Positions 52,226 through 59,728 of a stretch of DNA of 64,000 nt are shown piece by piece. Below the pieces are notes generated by a model. It searched no databases and was not told the origin of the DNA. It worked only from the letters and a program-made list of their open reading frames with translations. Each line of letters starts with the position of its first letter. Position 1 is the stretch's first letter. The position numbers and the translations under genes are program-made. Location of the stretch: assembly GCF_027924145.1 (NCBI RefSeq), contig NZ_BRVP01000003.1, forward strand, positions 1 through 64,000. Reading direction: 5' to 3'. The DNA is from Neptunitalea chrysea (GTDB taxonomy: Bacteria > Bacteroidota > Bacteroidia > Flavobacteriales > Flavobacteriaceae).

Positions 52226-53353
52226 ATGAAATTAAATAGAAAAGATATAATAGACGCTCTTCAAGGCATCACTGTACCAGGGGAAGGAAAGAATATGGTA
52301 GAGAGCGGAGCTGTACAAAATGTAATGACTTTTAGCGATGAAGTAGTGGTAGATATAGTTATAGGAAACCCTAGCTTACAAGCTAAAAAGAAAACCGAAG
52401 TAGAGATTATGAAAGTAATTCACGAAAAGGTGTATGAAAAGGCAAAGGTAAAGGTAAATATAAAAGTAGAGGCTCCTGAAAAGCCACAAATTAGAGGCAA
52501 AGAAGTACCAGGAATTCAAAATATTATTGCCGTAGCGTCTGGTAAAGGTGGAGTAGGTAAATCTACTATCACTGCAAATTTAGCAGCATCATTAGCTAAA
52601 ATGGGCTTTAAGGTTGGTTTGTTAGATGCCGATATCTATGGACCTTCTGCACCTATTATGTTTGACGTTGCCGACGAAAAACCTTTGGCGGTAGATATAG
52701 ATGGTAAATCTAAAATGCAACCTATAGAAAATTACGGAGTAAAAATACTTTCAATAGGTTTCTTTACACAACCTAATCAGGCTGTTATCTGGAGAGGACC
52801 TATGGCTGCAAAAGCATTAAATCAAATGATTTTTGATGCTGCATGGGGAGAGCTAGACTTTTTATTATTGGATTTACCTCCGGGAACAGGAGATATTCAT
52901 TTAAGCATTATGCAGTCGTTACCTATTACAGGGGCTGTTATTGTAAGTACGCCTCAAAATGTAGCGTTAGCAGATGCGCGTAAGGGAGTAGCAATGTTTC
53001 GTCAGGATAGCATTAATGTTCCGGTATTGGGTATTGTAGAAAACATGGCTTACTTTACACCTGAAGAATTACCAGAGAACAAGTATTATATTTTTGGAAA
53101 AGAAGGAGCTAAGAACTTAGCGGAAGATCTAGAAATACCTTTCCTTGGTGAAGTACCATTGGTACAAAGCATCAGAGAGGCGGGAGATGCTGGTAGACCT
53201 GCTGCATTGCAGGAGGATACACCTTTGGAAAGAGCATTTGAAGAGTTGACTAAAAGCGTAGTGTCTGAAGTGGTAAAACGTAACACAAACTTACCGCCAA
53301 CAGAGGCTATAAAAATAACAACAATGGCCGGTTGTTCATCGGTTAAAAAGTAA
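52226..53353 (+). CDS. Mrp/ApbC-family P-loop Fe-S carrier ATPase
   Basis: A 375-residue protein: N-terminal MIP18-like domain (about 1-80) and Mrp/NBP35 ATPase with deviant Walker A GKGGVGKST (106-114), DADIYGPS switch and LDLPPGTGD. Family members carry and transfer Fe-S clusters, normally through a CxxC near the C-terminal third; here that region reads ENMAYFTPEELPENKYYIFG and the only cysteine in the whole protein is Cys370 in AGCSSVKK. It heads a four-gene group with an Nfu-type protein, a ferredoxin-NADP reductase and a ferredoxin. TATCTTTG (52186-52193) is a likely -7 box. Confidence 0.93.
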   Translation: MKLNRKDIIDALQGITVPGEGKNMVESGAVQNVMTFSDEVVVDIVIGNPSLQAKKKTEVEIMKVIHEKVYEKAKVKVNIKVEAPEKPQIRGKEVPGIQNIIAVASGKGGVGKSTITANLAASLAKMGFKVGLLDADIYGPSAPIMFDVADEKPLAVDIDGKSKMQPIENYGVKILSIGFFTQPNQAVIWRGPMAAKALNQMIFDAAWGELDFLLLDLPPGTGDIHLSIMQSLPITGAVIVSTPQNVALADARKGVAMFRQDSINVPVLGIVENMAYFTPEELPENKYYIFGKEGAKNLAEDLEIPFLGEVPLVQSIREAGDAGRPAALQEDTPLERAFEELTKSVVSEVVKRNTNLPPTEAIKITTMAGCSSVKK

Positions 53354-53356
53354 ATT

Positions 53357-53596
53357 ATGACTACGGATGAAATTAGAATTAATGTAGAAAAGGCGCTCGA
53401 TGAAATTCGCCCTTTTTTAGAAAGTGACGGAGGCAATATTTCTTTGGTTTCTATAGATGATGATAAATTGGTAAAAGTACGTTTAGAAGGTGCTTGTGTT
53501 GGGTGTTCTGTAAACCAAATGACGCTGAAAAGCGGTGTGGAAATGACTATTAAGAAATATGTTCCGCAAATAGAAGAGGTAATTAATATAGCTTAA
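53357..53596 (+). CDS. NifU C-terminal domain (Nfu) Fe-S protein
   Basis: A 79-residue stand-alone Nfu domain. The cluster-binding pair is Cys47 and Cys50 in GACVGCSVN, flanked by the expected helix TLKSGVEMTIKKYVP. Such proteins accept a [4Fe-4S] cluster as dimers and pass it to client enzymes. Three bases separate it from the Mrp gene, so they are surely co-transcribed; the cysteine pair missing from Mrp may thus be supplied here. Secure. Confidence 0.94.
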   Translation: MTTDEIRINVEKALDEIRPFLESDGGNISLVSIDDDKLVKVRLEGACVGCSVNQMTLKSGVEMTIKKYVPQIEEVINIA

Positions 53597-53704
53597 TTGC
53601 ACATTGTATAGCAAGGATTCTGGTGGGCGAGTTGTATCGTGACTGGTTTCTATTGCCATTTTTTTAATTGGAGAAAAAATATCTTTTTTCCGAAATCTAA
53701 TGAA

Positions 53705-54757
53705 ATGATAACAACAGATATACTAATTATTGGGGCGGGTCCAACGGGTTTGTTTGCGGTTTTTGAAGCAGGTTTGTTAAAAATGAAATGTCATTTGATA
53801 GATGCACTACCGCAACCAGGTGGACAATTAACTGAATTATATCCTAAGAAACCGATTTTTGATATTCCGGGATATCCGGAAGTACTGGCAGGTGATTTAG
53901 TCACCAATCTAATGGAACAAATTAAACAATTTGAGCCTGGATTCACCTTAGGAGAAACAGCAGAAACTATAGATAAGAAAGAAGACGGTACTTTTATTGT
54001 TACTACCAATAAAGGAACTAAACACCAAGCAAAAGCAATAGCTATTGCAGGAGGCTTAGGAACATTTTTACCTCGTAAACCTCTAATAGAAAACATTGAG
54101 TCGTTTGAAGAAAAAGGGGTTGAGTACTTTGTGAAAGATCCGGAACAATTTAGAGATAAAAAGATCTTAATTGCGGGTGGTGGTGATTCTGCTTTAGACT
54201 GGAGTATCTTTTTAGCGGATGTTGCAGCTTCGGTTACCTTAGTACACCGTAGAAATGAGTTTAGAGGAGCTTTAGATTCTGTAGAAAAAGTACAGGAATT
54301 AAAAACGCAAGGTAAAATAAATCTAATGACTCCGGCAGAAGTTGTTGGTGTTCATGGAGAAGATTATTTAACCGCAGTAGATATTGATAAAGAAGGAGAG
54401 GTAATTACGTTAGAAGTAGATAACTTTATTCCGTTATTTGGTTTAACTCCAAAGCTAGGTCCTATTGCAGATTGGGGACTAGAAATAGAGAAGAATGCTA
54501 TTAAGGTAAACAACGCCTTGGATTACCAAACAAATATAGAAGGTATTTATGCTATTGGAGATGTCAATACATATCCAGGTAAATTAAAGCTAATATTATG
54601 CGGTTTCCACGAGGCTACTTTAATGTGCCAGAGTGTTTATAACCGTATCAATCCAGGGAAACGTTATGTGTTAAAGTATACAACCGTTTCTGGGATAGAT
54701 GGTTTTGACGGAACTAGAAAACAAGCAGAGAAAGCAGTTGTAAAGGCAATACAATAA
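53705..54757 (+). CDS. Ferredoxin-NADP reductase, TrxB-like type
   Basis: A 350-residue FAD enzyme of the thioredoxin-reductase-like ferredoxin-NADP+ reductase group. FAD-binding DILIIGAGPTGLFAVFEAG at the N-terminus, QPGGQLTELYPKKPIFDIPGYP, NADPH-binding IAGGGDSALDW with VHRRNEFRG, and YAIGDVNTYPGKLKLI near the end. The CxxC of true thioredoxin reductases is absent. The frame opens 22 codons earlier, but ATG at 53705 (MITTDILIIG) is the proper start. It lies upstream of a 2Fe-2S ferredoxin gene (28 bases), its probable partner. Confidence 0.93.
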   Translation: MITTDILIIGAGPTGLFAVFEAGLLKMKCHLIDALPQPGGQLTELYPKKPIFDIPGYPEVLAGDLVTNLMEQIKQFEPGFTLGETAETIDKKEDGTFIVTTNKGTKHQAKAIAIAGGLGTFLPRKPLIENIESFEEKGVEYFVKDPEQFRDKKILIAGGGDSALDWSIFLADVAASVTLVHRRNEFRGALDSVEKVQELKTQGKINLMTPAEVVGVHGEDYLTAVDIDKEGEVITLEVDNFIPLFGLTPKLGPIADWGLEIEKNAIKVNNALDYQTNIEGIYAIGDVNTYPGKLKLILCGFHEATLMCQSVYNRINPGKRYVLKYTTVSGIDGFDGTRKQAEKAVVKAIQ

Positions 54758-54785
54758 GTTACTTTTAGTGAAATAAAATAGTGTA

Positions 54786-55115
54786 ATGAGTGATATTACA
54801 ATTAAAATAAAAGATAGAGAAGGAGTGCAACATTCTGTAGATGCTCCAACAGATATGAACATGAATATAATGGAATTGGTGCGTGCCTATGAGCTGGCTC
54901 CTGAAGGTACTATAGGTATTTGCGGAGGTATGGCTATGTGTGCTTCTTGTCAATGTTATATTGAATCGGATCACGAATTACCAGAAAAAACACCTGATGA
55001 AGATGCAATGCTTTGGGAGGCGTTTAATGTAAAGGATAATAGTAGACTAGGCTGTCAAATTCATATAACCGAAGCGTTAGACGGGTTAGAGCTAGAACTG
55101 GCTCCTGAGGCATAG
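54786..55115 (+). CDS. 2Fe-2S ferredoxin (adrenodoxin-like)
   Basis: A 109-residue ferredoxin. The cluster ligands are Cys46, Cys52, Cys55 (C-x5-C-x2-C in ICGGMAMCASC) and Cys90 in RLGCQIH, the arrangement of the adrenodoxin/ISC type; Cys57 is extra. Acidic C-terminal third. Likely electron carrier from the neighbouring NADPH reductase to Fe-S assembly or to an oxygenase. Last gene of the Mrp-Nfu-FNR-Fd group, closed by a strong terminator. Confidence 0.93.
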   Translation: MSDITIKIKDREGVQHSVDAPTDMNMNIMELVRAYELAPEGTIGICGGMAMCASCQCYIESDHELPEKTPDEDAMLWEAFNVKDNSRLGCQIHITEALDGLELELAPEA

Positions 55116-55135
55116 TCTTAAAACCTATATAAATG

Positions 55136-55166
55136 AAAAAGGATCATTGGTACAATGATCCTTTTT
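55136..55166. terminator. Bidirectional terminator, ferredoxin/DUF3050
   Basis: AAAAAGGATCATT (55136-55148), loop GGTAC, AATGATCCTTTTT (55154-55166). Perfect stem with A- and T-runs, so it serves both convergent genes. Confidence 0.92.
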
Positions 55167-55174
55167 TATGATTA

Positions 55175-55954
55175 TTATGCTATTTCTTTTTGGGTGATTG
55201 TTTCAAAAATACCATCCCATAAGTGAATGCGGTATTTCAGAGCTTCAATAGAAATATCGGTTGCTTCCTGCCACTTTTGTTCATCTGTACCACAAAGTTC
55301 ACTTACCATTTGTAGTGCCATTGGTCCATGCTCCTCTTCGTCTAACTCAATATGTCTGTCGAAGTAATATACCAGCTTTTCAATATTTAATTCAGGGAAG
55401 TGTTGTTGCATTTCTTTCAGAATGGCTGTAAACATATCTGGTATTAGGTCTTCTCTTCCAAAGGTAAAAGCAGCAGCTATTTTATGAGGTTTTCCTTCTT
55501 TTATGACACGGAAAGTAAATTGTAAGAAGGCTTTAATACTATCTTCTAAGTTACTTTCTGAAATAAGTGTTTCAATAGGAGTGTCATTTTTTGCTATAGT
55601 TGCTAAAAATGCTTTAATAGTAGTAGTATTTGCACCACACTCAATCATGGCATCTAAATACATTTCGTAATGACTTTGCCTTTGTCCTTCTTTGTTAATA
55701 TCAGTTTCCTCGGCAAGTACAATTTCATTAATTAAATATCGGGTCTCAGGATTTTCATAAGGAATCCAAGGTGTAGTTGTACAGGTAAGTTGTTGTTGCA
55801 GAGATTTTAATAAGCTCATAAAATCCCATACAGCATATACGTGATGTTCTAAAAAAACCTTCAGGTCGTCAGGATTCTGGATTTTTTTATATAACTTATG
55901 ATTTAATAATATTTTTCTGAATGGTAAGATTGATTCTTGTAGTGTAGAAGTCAT
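55175..55954 (-). CDS. DUF3050 protein, haem-oxygenase-like fold
   Basis: A 259-residue, all-helical protein of the DUF3050 family. The N-terminal FLEHHVYAVWDFMSLLKSLQ, the AAFTFGREDLIPDMF block and the C-terminal FDRHIELDEEEHGPMA are family hallmarks. The fold is related to haem oxygenase and to the haem-oxygenase-like diiron oxidases; Glu168, His201, Asp205 and His209 (a D-x3-H pair) could bind metal. Function is not established. It converges with the ferredoxin gene and shares its terminator. Start is the first ATG. Confidence 0.85.
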   Translation of the reverse strand: MTSTLQESILPFRKILLNHKLYKKIQNPDDLKVFLEHHVYAVWDFMSLLKSLQQQLTCTTTPWIPYENPETRYLINEIVLAEETDINKEGQRQSHYEMYLDAMIECGANTTTIKAFLATIAKNDTPIETLISESNLEDSIKAFLQFTFRVIKEGKPHKIAAAFTFGREDLIPDMFTAILKEMQQHFPELNIEKLVYYFDRHIELDEEEHGPMALQMVSELCGTDEQKWQEATDISIEALKYRIHLWDGIFETITQKEIA

Positions 55955-56082
55955 GTGTTAAAAATTTTCGCAAAATTAGAATAATATATAGGCGGATATG
56001 TAATTTTAAAGATTTTTTAACGACTAACTATTAGTACAAATAAATAAAAGGTGACAATGATAATGGTTATATTTGCAGGGCT

Positions 56083-58473
56083 ATGAAGAGATTAGAACAG
56101 AACATGCCGTTTAAGTTTTTAATTAGTTGTGAAAAGTTGTTTTTGCACTATGAAAACTTGTTGAATAGTGAAGACGATTATACAGCGTACAAGGCTAAGT
56201 ACATTGTTGATATAGCAAAGAAATACCCGATTTTAAAAGACGGATTTGATGATATAGCTTTGCTAGAAGAACTTAAAGAACCTTTAAATGTAGTTTTAAG
56301 AGATATTTTCGCACCTACTTTAAGTAGTAACGAAATGAAAATAGCTGCAACACCTTTACAAGAGGTTGTACTTTATTCTTCCGATAGATTTAATAGTATT
56401 TTGGAATATGCCGGTCCTGGATTTGAACTGGAAATTCGTAATATGTTTGAAGTTGACAAATATATTTTTGGATGTTGTGCTATCTTAAAATCTTATTACA
56501 AGGTTAATGTAGATCTTGCAAGGCCACTGTATTATGATATACCTGATAAGAATGGTATTATGCGTAATTATAGAATTACGTATAATGGAGATTTTATAGA
56601 TATTCAACCAACCGATAAAGCAATCATGTTAACGGAAGATATGATTAGTGAGTTGTTGAATAATTATGATGATATAGAGGTTTGGAAGAAGTATTTTCCG
56701 AGAGAAAGTTATATAGGAAAAGGATTTGTAATTTCAAACATGTTTGATGTAACCTTAGATAATGCCATATCTGAGTTAAAAACCAACCTTTTAGCCTTAG
56801 ACAAGAGTAATAAGTTATTTGCTAATAACTTTAAAGAAATCTTTAAATCGATGTTTGGTATTCCTGATATCAAGCTTGGCTTTACTTTGTATAACGAAGA
56901 AGATCAGAGTTTTGAGAAACTTCCGTTTGATGGCGTAAAGAGTATGATTGTTTGTGAGGACAATCATTATGACTGTCATTCTGCTTTATGTGATGAAGCA
57001 TACGATGCTATTGTTGTTAGAAATAAGTACTATGCTGTTAGCAACATCCCAAAAGCTTATGCAGAACGACCTAATGTAGGGCCCTTTAAAACGTTGCTAG
57101 ACGGAGGTGTTAAGAGTGCTATTTTGGCTCCTATTTCTAATGATGGTAAGTTATTAGGGACTATAGAAATAGGTTCTCCAAGAATAATTGAATTAAATAC
57201 CATTAATGCCAATAAGCTAGATGATGTTATACCGTATTTGGTAGTTACTATTTTAAGATCTGAGGCAGAAGATAAGAACCTTATAGAGGTTATTATACAA
57301 CAAGAATGTACCTCTATTCACGAAAGTGTTTTTTGGAAATTTGAGAAAGAAGCAAAACGTTTCTTAAGAGACGTATCTGCCGGAAAGTCTACAAGTTTTC
57401 AGGAGATTGTATTTGAAGATGTTTTTCCGTTATATGGGCAAATTGATATCAAAGATTCTTCGGTATCCAGAAATGAGAGTACCAAGAAAGATTTATTGAT
57501 ACAGCTAAATTTACTGAATAAAATTTTTGATGAGGTTGCTAAACAAGAGTCGTTGCCTATTTATGACGAGATAAAGTATCGAATCAAAACATTTATAAGT
57601 GGGTTGCGAGAAGAGTATCATAACGATAGTGAGCAGGTTATTTTAGATTTCCTTCAAGAGGAAATTGATCCTGTTTTAGAGCATTTAGAAGTACTTAGCA
57701 GTAATCTTAATGAGTTAGTAAGAAACTACCATGACACTTTAAATGAGAATGGAGTAGTATATAAGTATCGTAGAGATTATGATACCTCTATAGGTACTAT
57801 TAATAAAGTCATGGCTTCTATTATTGATGAGAAGCAGGTAGAGGCACAAAAAATGTTTCCACACTATTTTGAGCGTTATAAGACAGATGGTGTTGAGCAT
57901 ACGATGTATATAGGAAAATCAATTGCTAACGATAAGAAATTTAGTGAGTTATATCTCAATAATTTAAGGTTGTGGCAATTGCAGGTAATGTGCGATATGG
58001 AAAATGAGTTTTATCGTTTGCAACCAGAGTTGGCTTTTAAAATGAAGGCGGCTTCGTTAATTTTAGTTCATAGTACAACCATTTCAATTCGTTTTAGATT
58101 AGATGAACATAAGTTTGATGTAGACGGAACCTACAATGCTCGTTACGAGGTTATTAAAAAACGATTGGATAAGTCCTTAATAAAAGGGACTAACGAAAGA
58201 GTTACACAAGAAGGTAAAATGGCGATTGTTTATGGATCTAAGAAAGATGAGCATGAGTACATGCGTTATGTGAAGTTACTTCAAGTACAAAAGTATATTT
58301 CTGAAAATGTAGAAATTGTAGAGTTAGAATCACTTCAAGGAGTTAGTGGTCTTAAAGCTATTCGTGTAGAGCTTTTATATACGAGTAAAGATCGTTTAAA
58401 CCAATACTTTACGCTTAACGAATTGTCTGATATAAAAACTAAAGAAACCATAAAAACTTTTAGACTTGGTTAG
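56083..58473 (+). CDS. Large GAF-domain protein
   Basis: A 796-residue cytosolic protein with no membrane segment. A GAF-like sensor domain lies roughly between 250 and 400 (YYAVSNIPKAYAERPNVGPFKTLLDGGVKSAILAPI, then GTIEIGSP); before it is a helical domain and after it a long helical region with potential coiled coils (about 400-620). No kinase, cyclase or DNA-binding motif is seen, so it is a sensor without an evident output domain. TATATTTG (56068-56075) just before the ATG is a good -7 box. Its stop overlaps that of the HD/Pycsar-type gene by 4 bases. Known only as a flavobacterial GAF protein; function not assigned. Confidence 0.72.
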   Translation: MKRLEQNMPFKFLISCEKLFLHYENLLNSEDDYTAYKAKYIVDIAKKYPILKDGFDDIALLEELKEPLNVVLRDIFAPTLSSNEMKIAATPLQEVVLYSSDRFNSILEYAGPGFELEIRNMFEVDKYIFGCCAILKSYYKVNVDLARPLYYDIPDKNGIMRNYRITYNGDFIDIQPTDKAIMLTEDMISELLNNYDDIEVWKKYFPRESYIGKGFVISNMFDVTLDNAISELKTNLLALDKSNKLFANNFKEIFKSMFGIPDIKLGFTLYNEEDQSFEKLPFDGVKSMIVCEDNHYDCHSALCDEAYDAIVVRNKYYAVSNIPKAYAERPNVGPFKTLLDGGVKSAILAPISNDGKLLGTIEIGSPRIIELNTINANKLDDVIPYLVVTILRSEAEDKNLIEVIIQQECTSIHESVFWKFEKEAKRFLRDVSAGKSTSFQEIVFEDVFPLYGQIDIKDSSVSRNESTKKDLLIQLNLLNKIFDEVAKQESLPIYDEIKYRIKTFISGLREEYHNDSEQVILDFLQEEIDPVLEHLEVLSSNLNELVRNYHDTLNENGVVYKYRRDYDTSIGTINKVMASIIDEKQVEAQKMFPHYFERYKTDGVEHTMYIGKSIANDKKFSELYLNNLRLWQLQVMCDMENEFYRLQPELAFKMKAASLILVHSTTISIRFRLDEHKFDVDGTYNARYEVIKKRLDKSLIKGTNERVTQEGKMAIVYGSKKDEHEYMRYVKLLQVQKYISENVEIVELESLQGVSGLKAIRVELLYTSKDRLNQYFTLNELSDIKTKETIKTFRLG

Positions 58474-59678
58474 TGAGCCAAGTCTGAAAGTTGTCTTACA
58501 TTTCCATATAAATTATACGCAATACCAAAGGCAATTACCGAGATTACAATACCAATAATGAAGATGGTGTATGTAAGTCTCAAAATTTTATATTTTCGAT
58601 GTAAAACAAGACCTAAGAAGTATAAATCTCTAGTGAGACTTTTATATAAATAATCTTTGTCTTTAACCAATTCACCAACTGCCCATTCGTAATCGGCAAG
58701 CTTCATTTTATGAAAGTTACCAAAGAAGAGTAAGTTCACTTTTCGGTTTTCTACATCTTTTTTTGTAAACTCACCCTGAGTTACATTTGGCCTAGTAGCC
58801 AGCACTGATAATGCCATTGAAATAACACTAAAAAGTATAAATATAGCCGTAGGTATAACTAGATATTTGTTGTAAGGATTGTCTAGTTTTGGGAAAATAC
58901 TTGATAATGCCAGTGAAATAATAATAGCATTAACCGATAATAAAATATTAGCTTTAGAATCGGCAATAGCACTTAGCTCCATATGGTTTTTAAGAGCCAC
59001 TCTGTACATGGTTTGTATACCTCTCTCTGGACTTTCATTCTTCAATTGAACTTTAAGCTTTTCTTTCTGAATGCTCTTCTTATCTTTTTTATCTTTTTTG
59101 AGTAAAGATTTAATGTTTTTTTCTTTTTGTTCTTGCCACAAACTCTTAGCACAGTCGGTATAATAACGGTGCTTAGTAGTTAATAAAGTAATATTTTCGC
59201 TACGCCATTCTTCTATAGAAAATTGTTTTATATCTCTTAAAATAAGTTCTTTTCTAAGAAACTCGGTTATTTCAGGATAATTTTCATCACCAAAATGAGA
59301 AGAGTCGGCATCTCGTATAATCATTTCAGCAGTGGTTTGCGGATCATATGTATACTTAGTAGACATAATTAGTTTACAAACTTCTTCTATTTGGTTCTTG
59401 GGATACTTCTCTTTAGCTAAAAATTCTCTGGCTATATTGCAACTTTTTTCTTCATGATTTTCTCCGCCTTTAGTATACCCGGTATCATGAAAAAAGGCGG
59501 CTATAATTAAATTTTTACGCTCTTTATCATTTATTTCACATTTTTCAACCAATACTTTAGTACCTTTAACTACCTGTTGAGTATGACGAAGGGTGTGATA
59601 TAAAAAAGTTTCATTCAACTCATTAGTTAAAAGATTAGTGGTGTATTCCTCAATTTTAGTAATCAGTTGATTATCCAT
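58470..59678 (-). CDS. HD phosphohydrolase fused to Pycsar-type membrane effector domain
   Basis: A 402-residue two-part protein. Residues 1-200 form an HD domain: candidate metal ligands His32 (TLRHTQQ), the pair His64-Asp65 (FFHDTGY) and an Asp in IIRDADSSH. A basic linker (about 195-215) leads to a C-terminal part (about 225-400) with the NHMELSAIADSKANILLSVNAIIISL motif area and three hydrophobic segments (about 245-262, 273-297, 375-396), as in the PycTM/DUF5706 domain of Pycsar effectors that respond to cyclic UMP or CMP. No pyrimidine cyclase gene is visible in the window. It may degrade or sense a nucleotide signal at the membrane; alone, the defence role is uncertain. Confidence 0.78.
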   Translation of the reverse strand: MDNQLITKIEEYTTNLLTNELNETFLYHTLRHTQQVVKGTKVLVEKCEINDKERKNLIIAAFFHDTGYTKGGENHEEKSCNIAREFLAKEKYPKNQIEEVCKLIMSTKYTYDPQTTAEMIIRDADSSHFGDENYPEITEFLRKELILRDIKQFSIEEWRSENITLLTTKHRYYTDCAKSLWQEQKEKNIKSLLKKDKKDKKSIQKEKLKVQLKNESPERGIQTMYRVALKNHMELSAIADSKANILLSVNAIIISLALSSIFPKLDNPYNKYLVIPTAIFILFSVISMALSVLATRPNVTQGEFTKKDVENRKVNLLFFGNFHKMKLADYEWAVGELVKDKDYLYKSLTRDLYFLGLVLHRKYKILRLTYTIFIIGIVISVIAFGIAYNLYGNVRQLSDLAH

Positions 59679-59728
59679 TTTTAGTAAAAATTTTAACCCA
59701 AATTACAAAAAAAAACATACGATTGTCC

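Noticed and set aside
53086-53436. Open frame of 116 codons antisense to the Mrp and Nfu genes
   Set aside because: It spans the junction of two well-supported genes in the opposite direction and has serine-rich shadow composition.
58470-59678. A complete Pycsar anti-phage system
   Set aside because: No nucleotide cyclase gene is present on either side, and HD-fused versions may be housekeeping proteins, so only an orphan effector-like protein is claimed.
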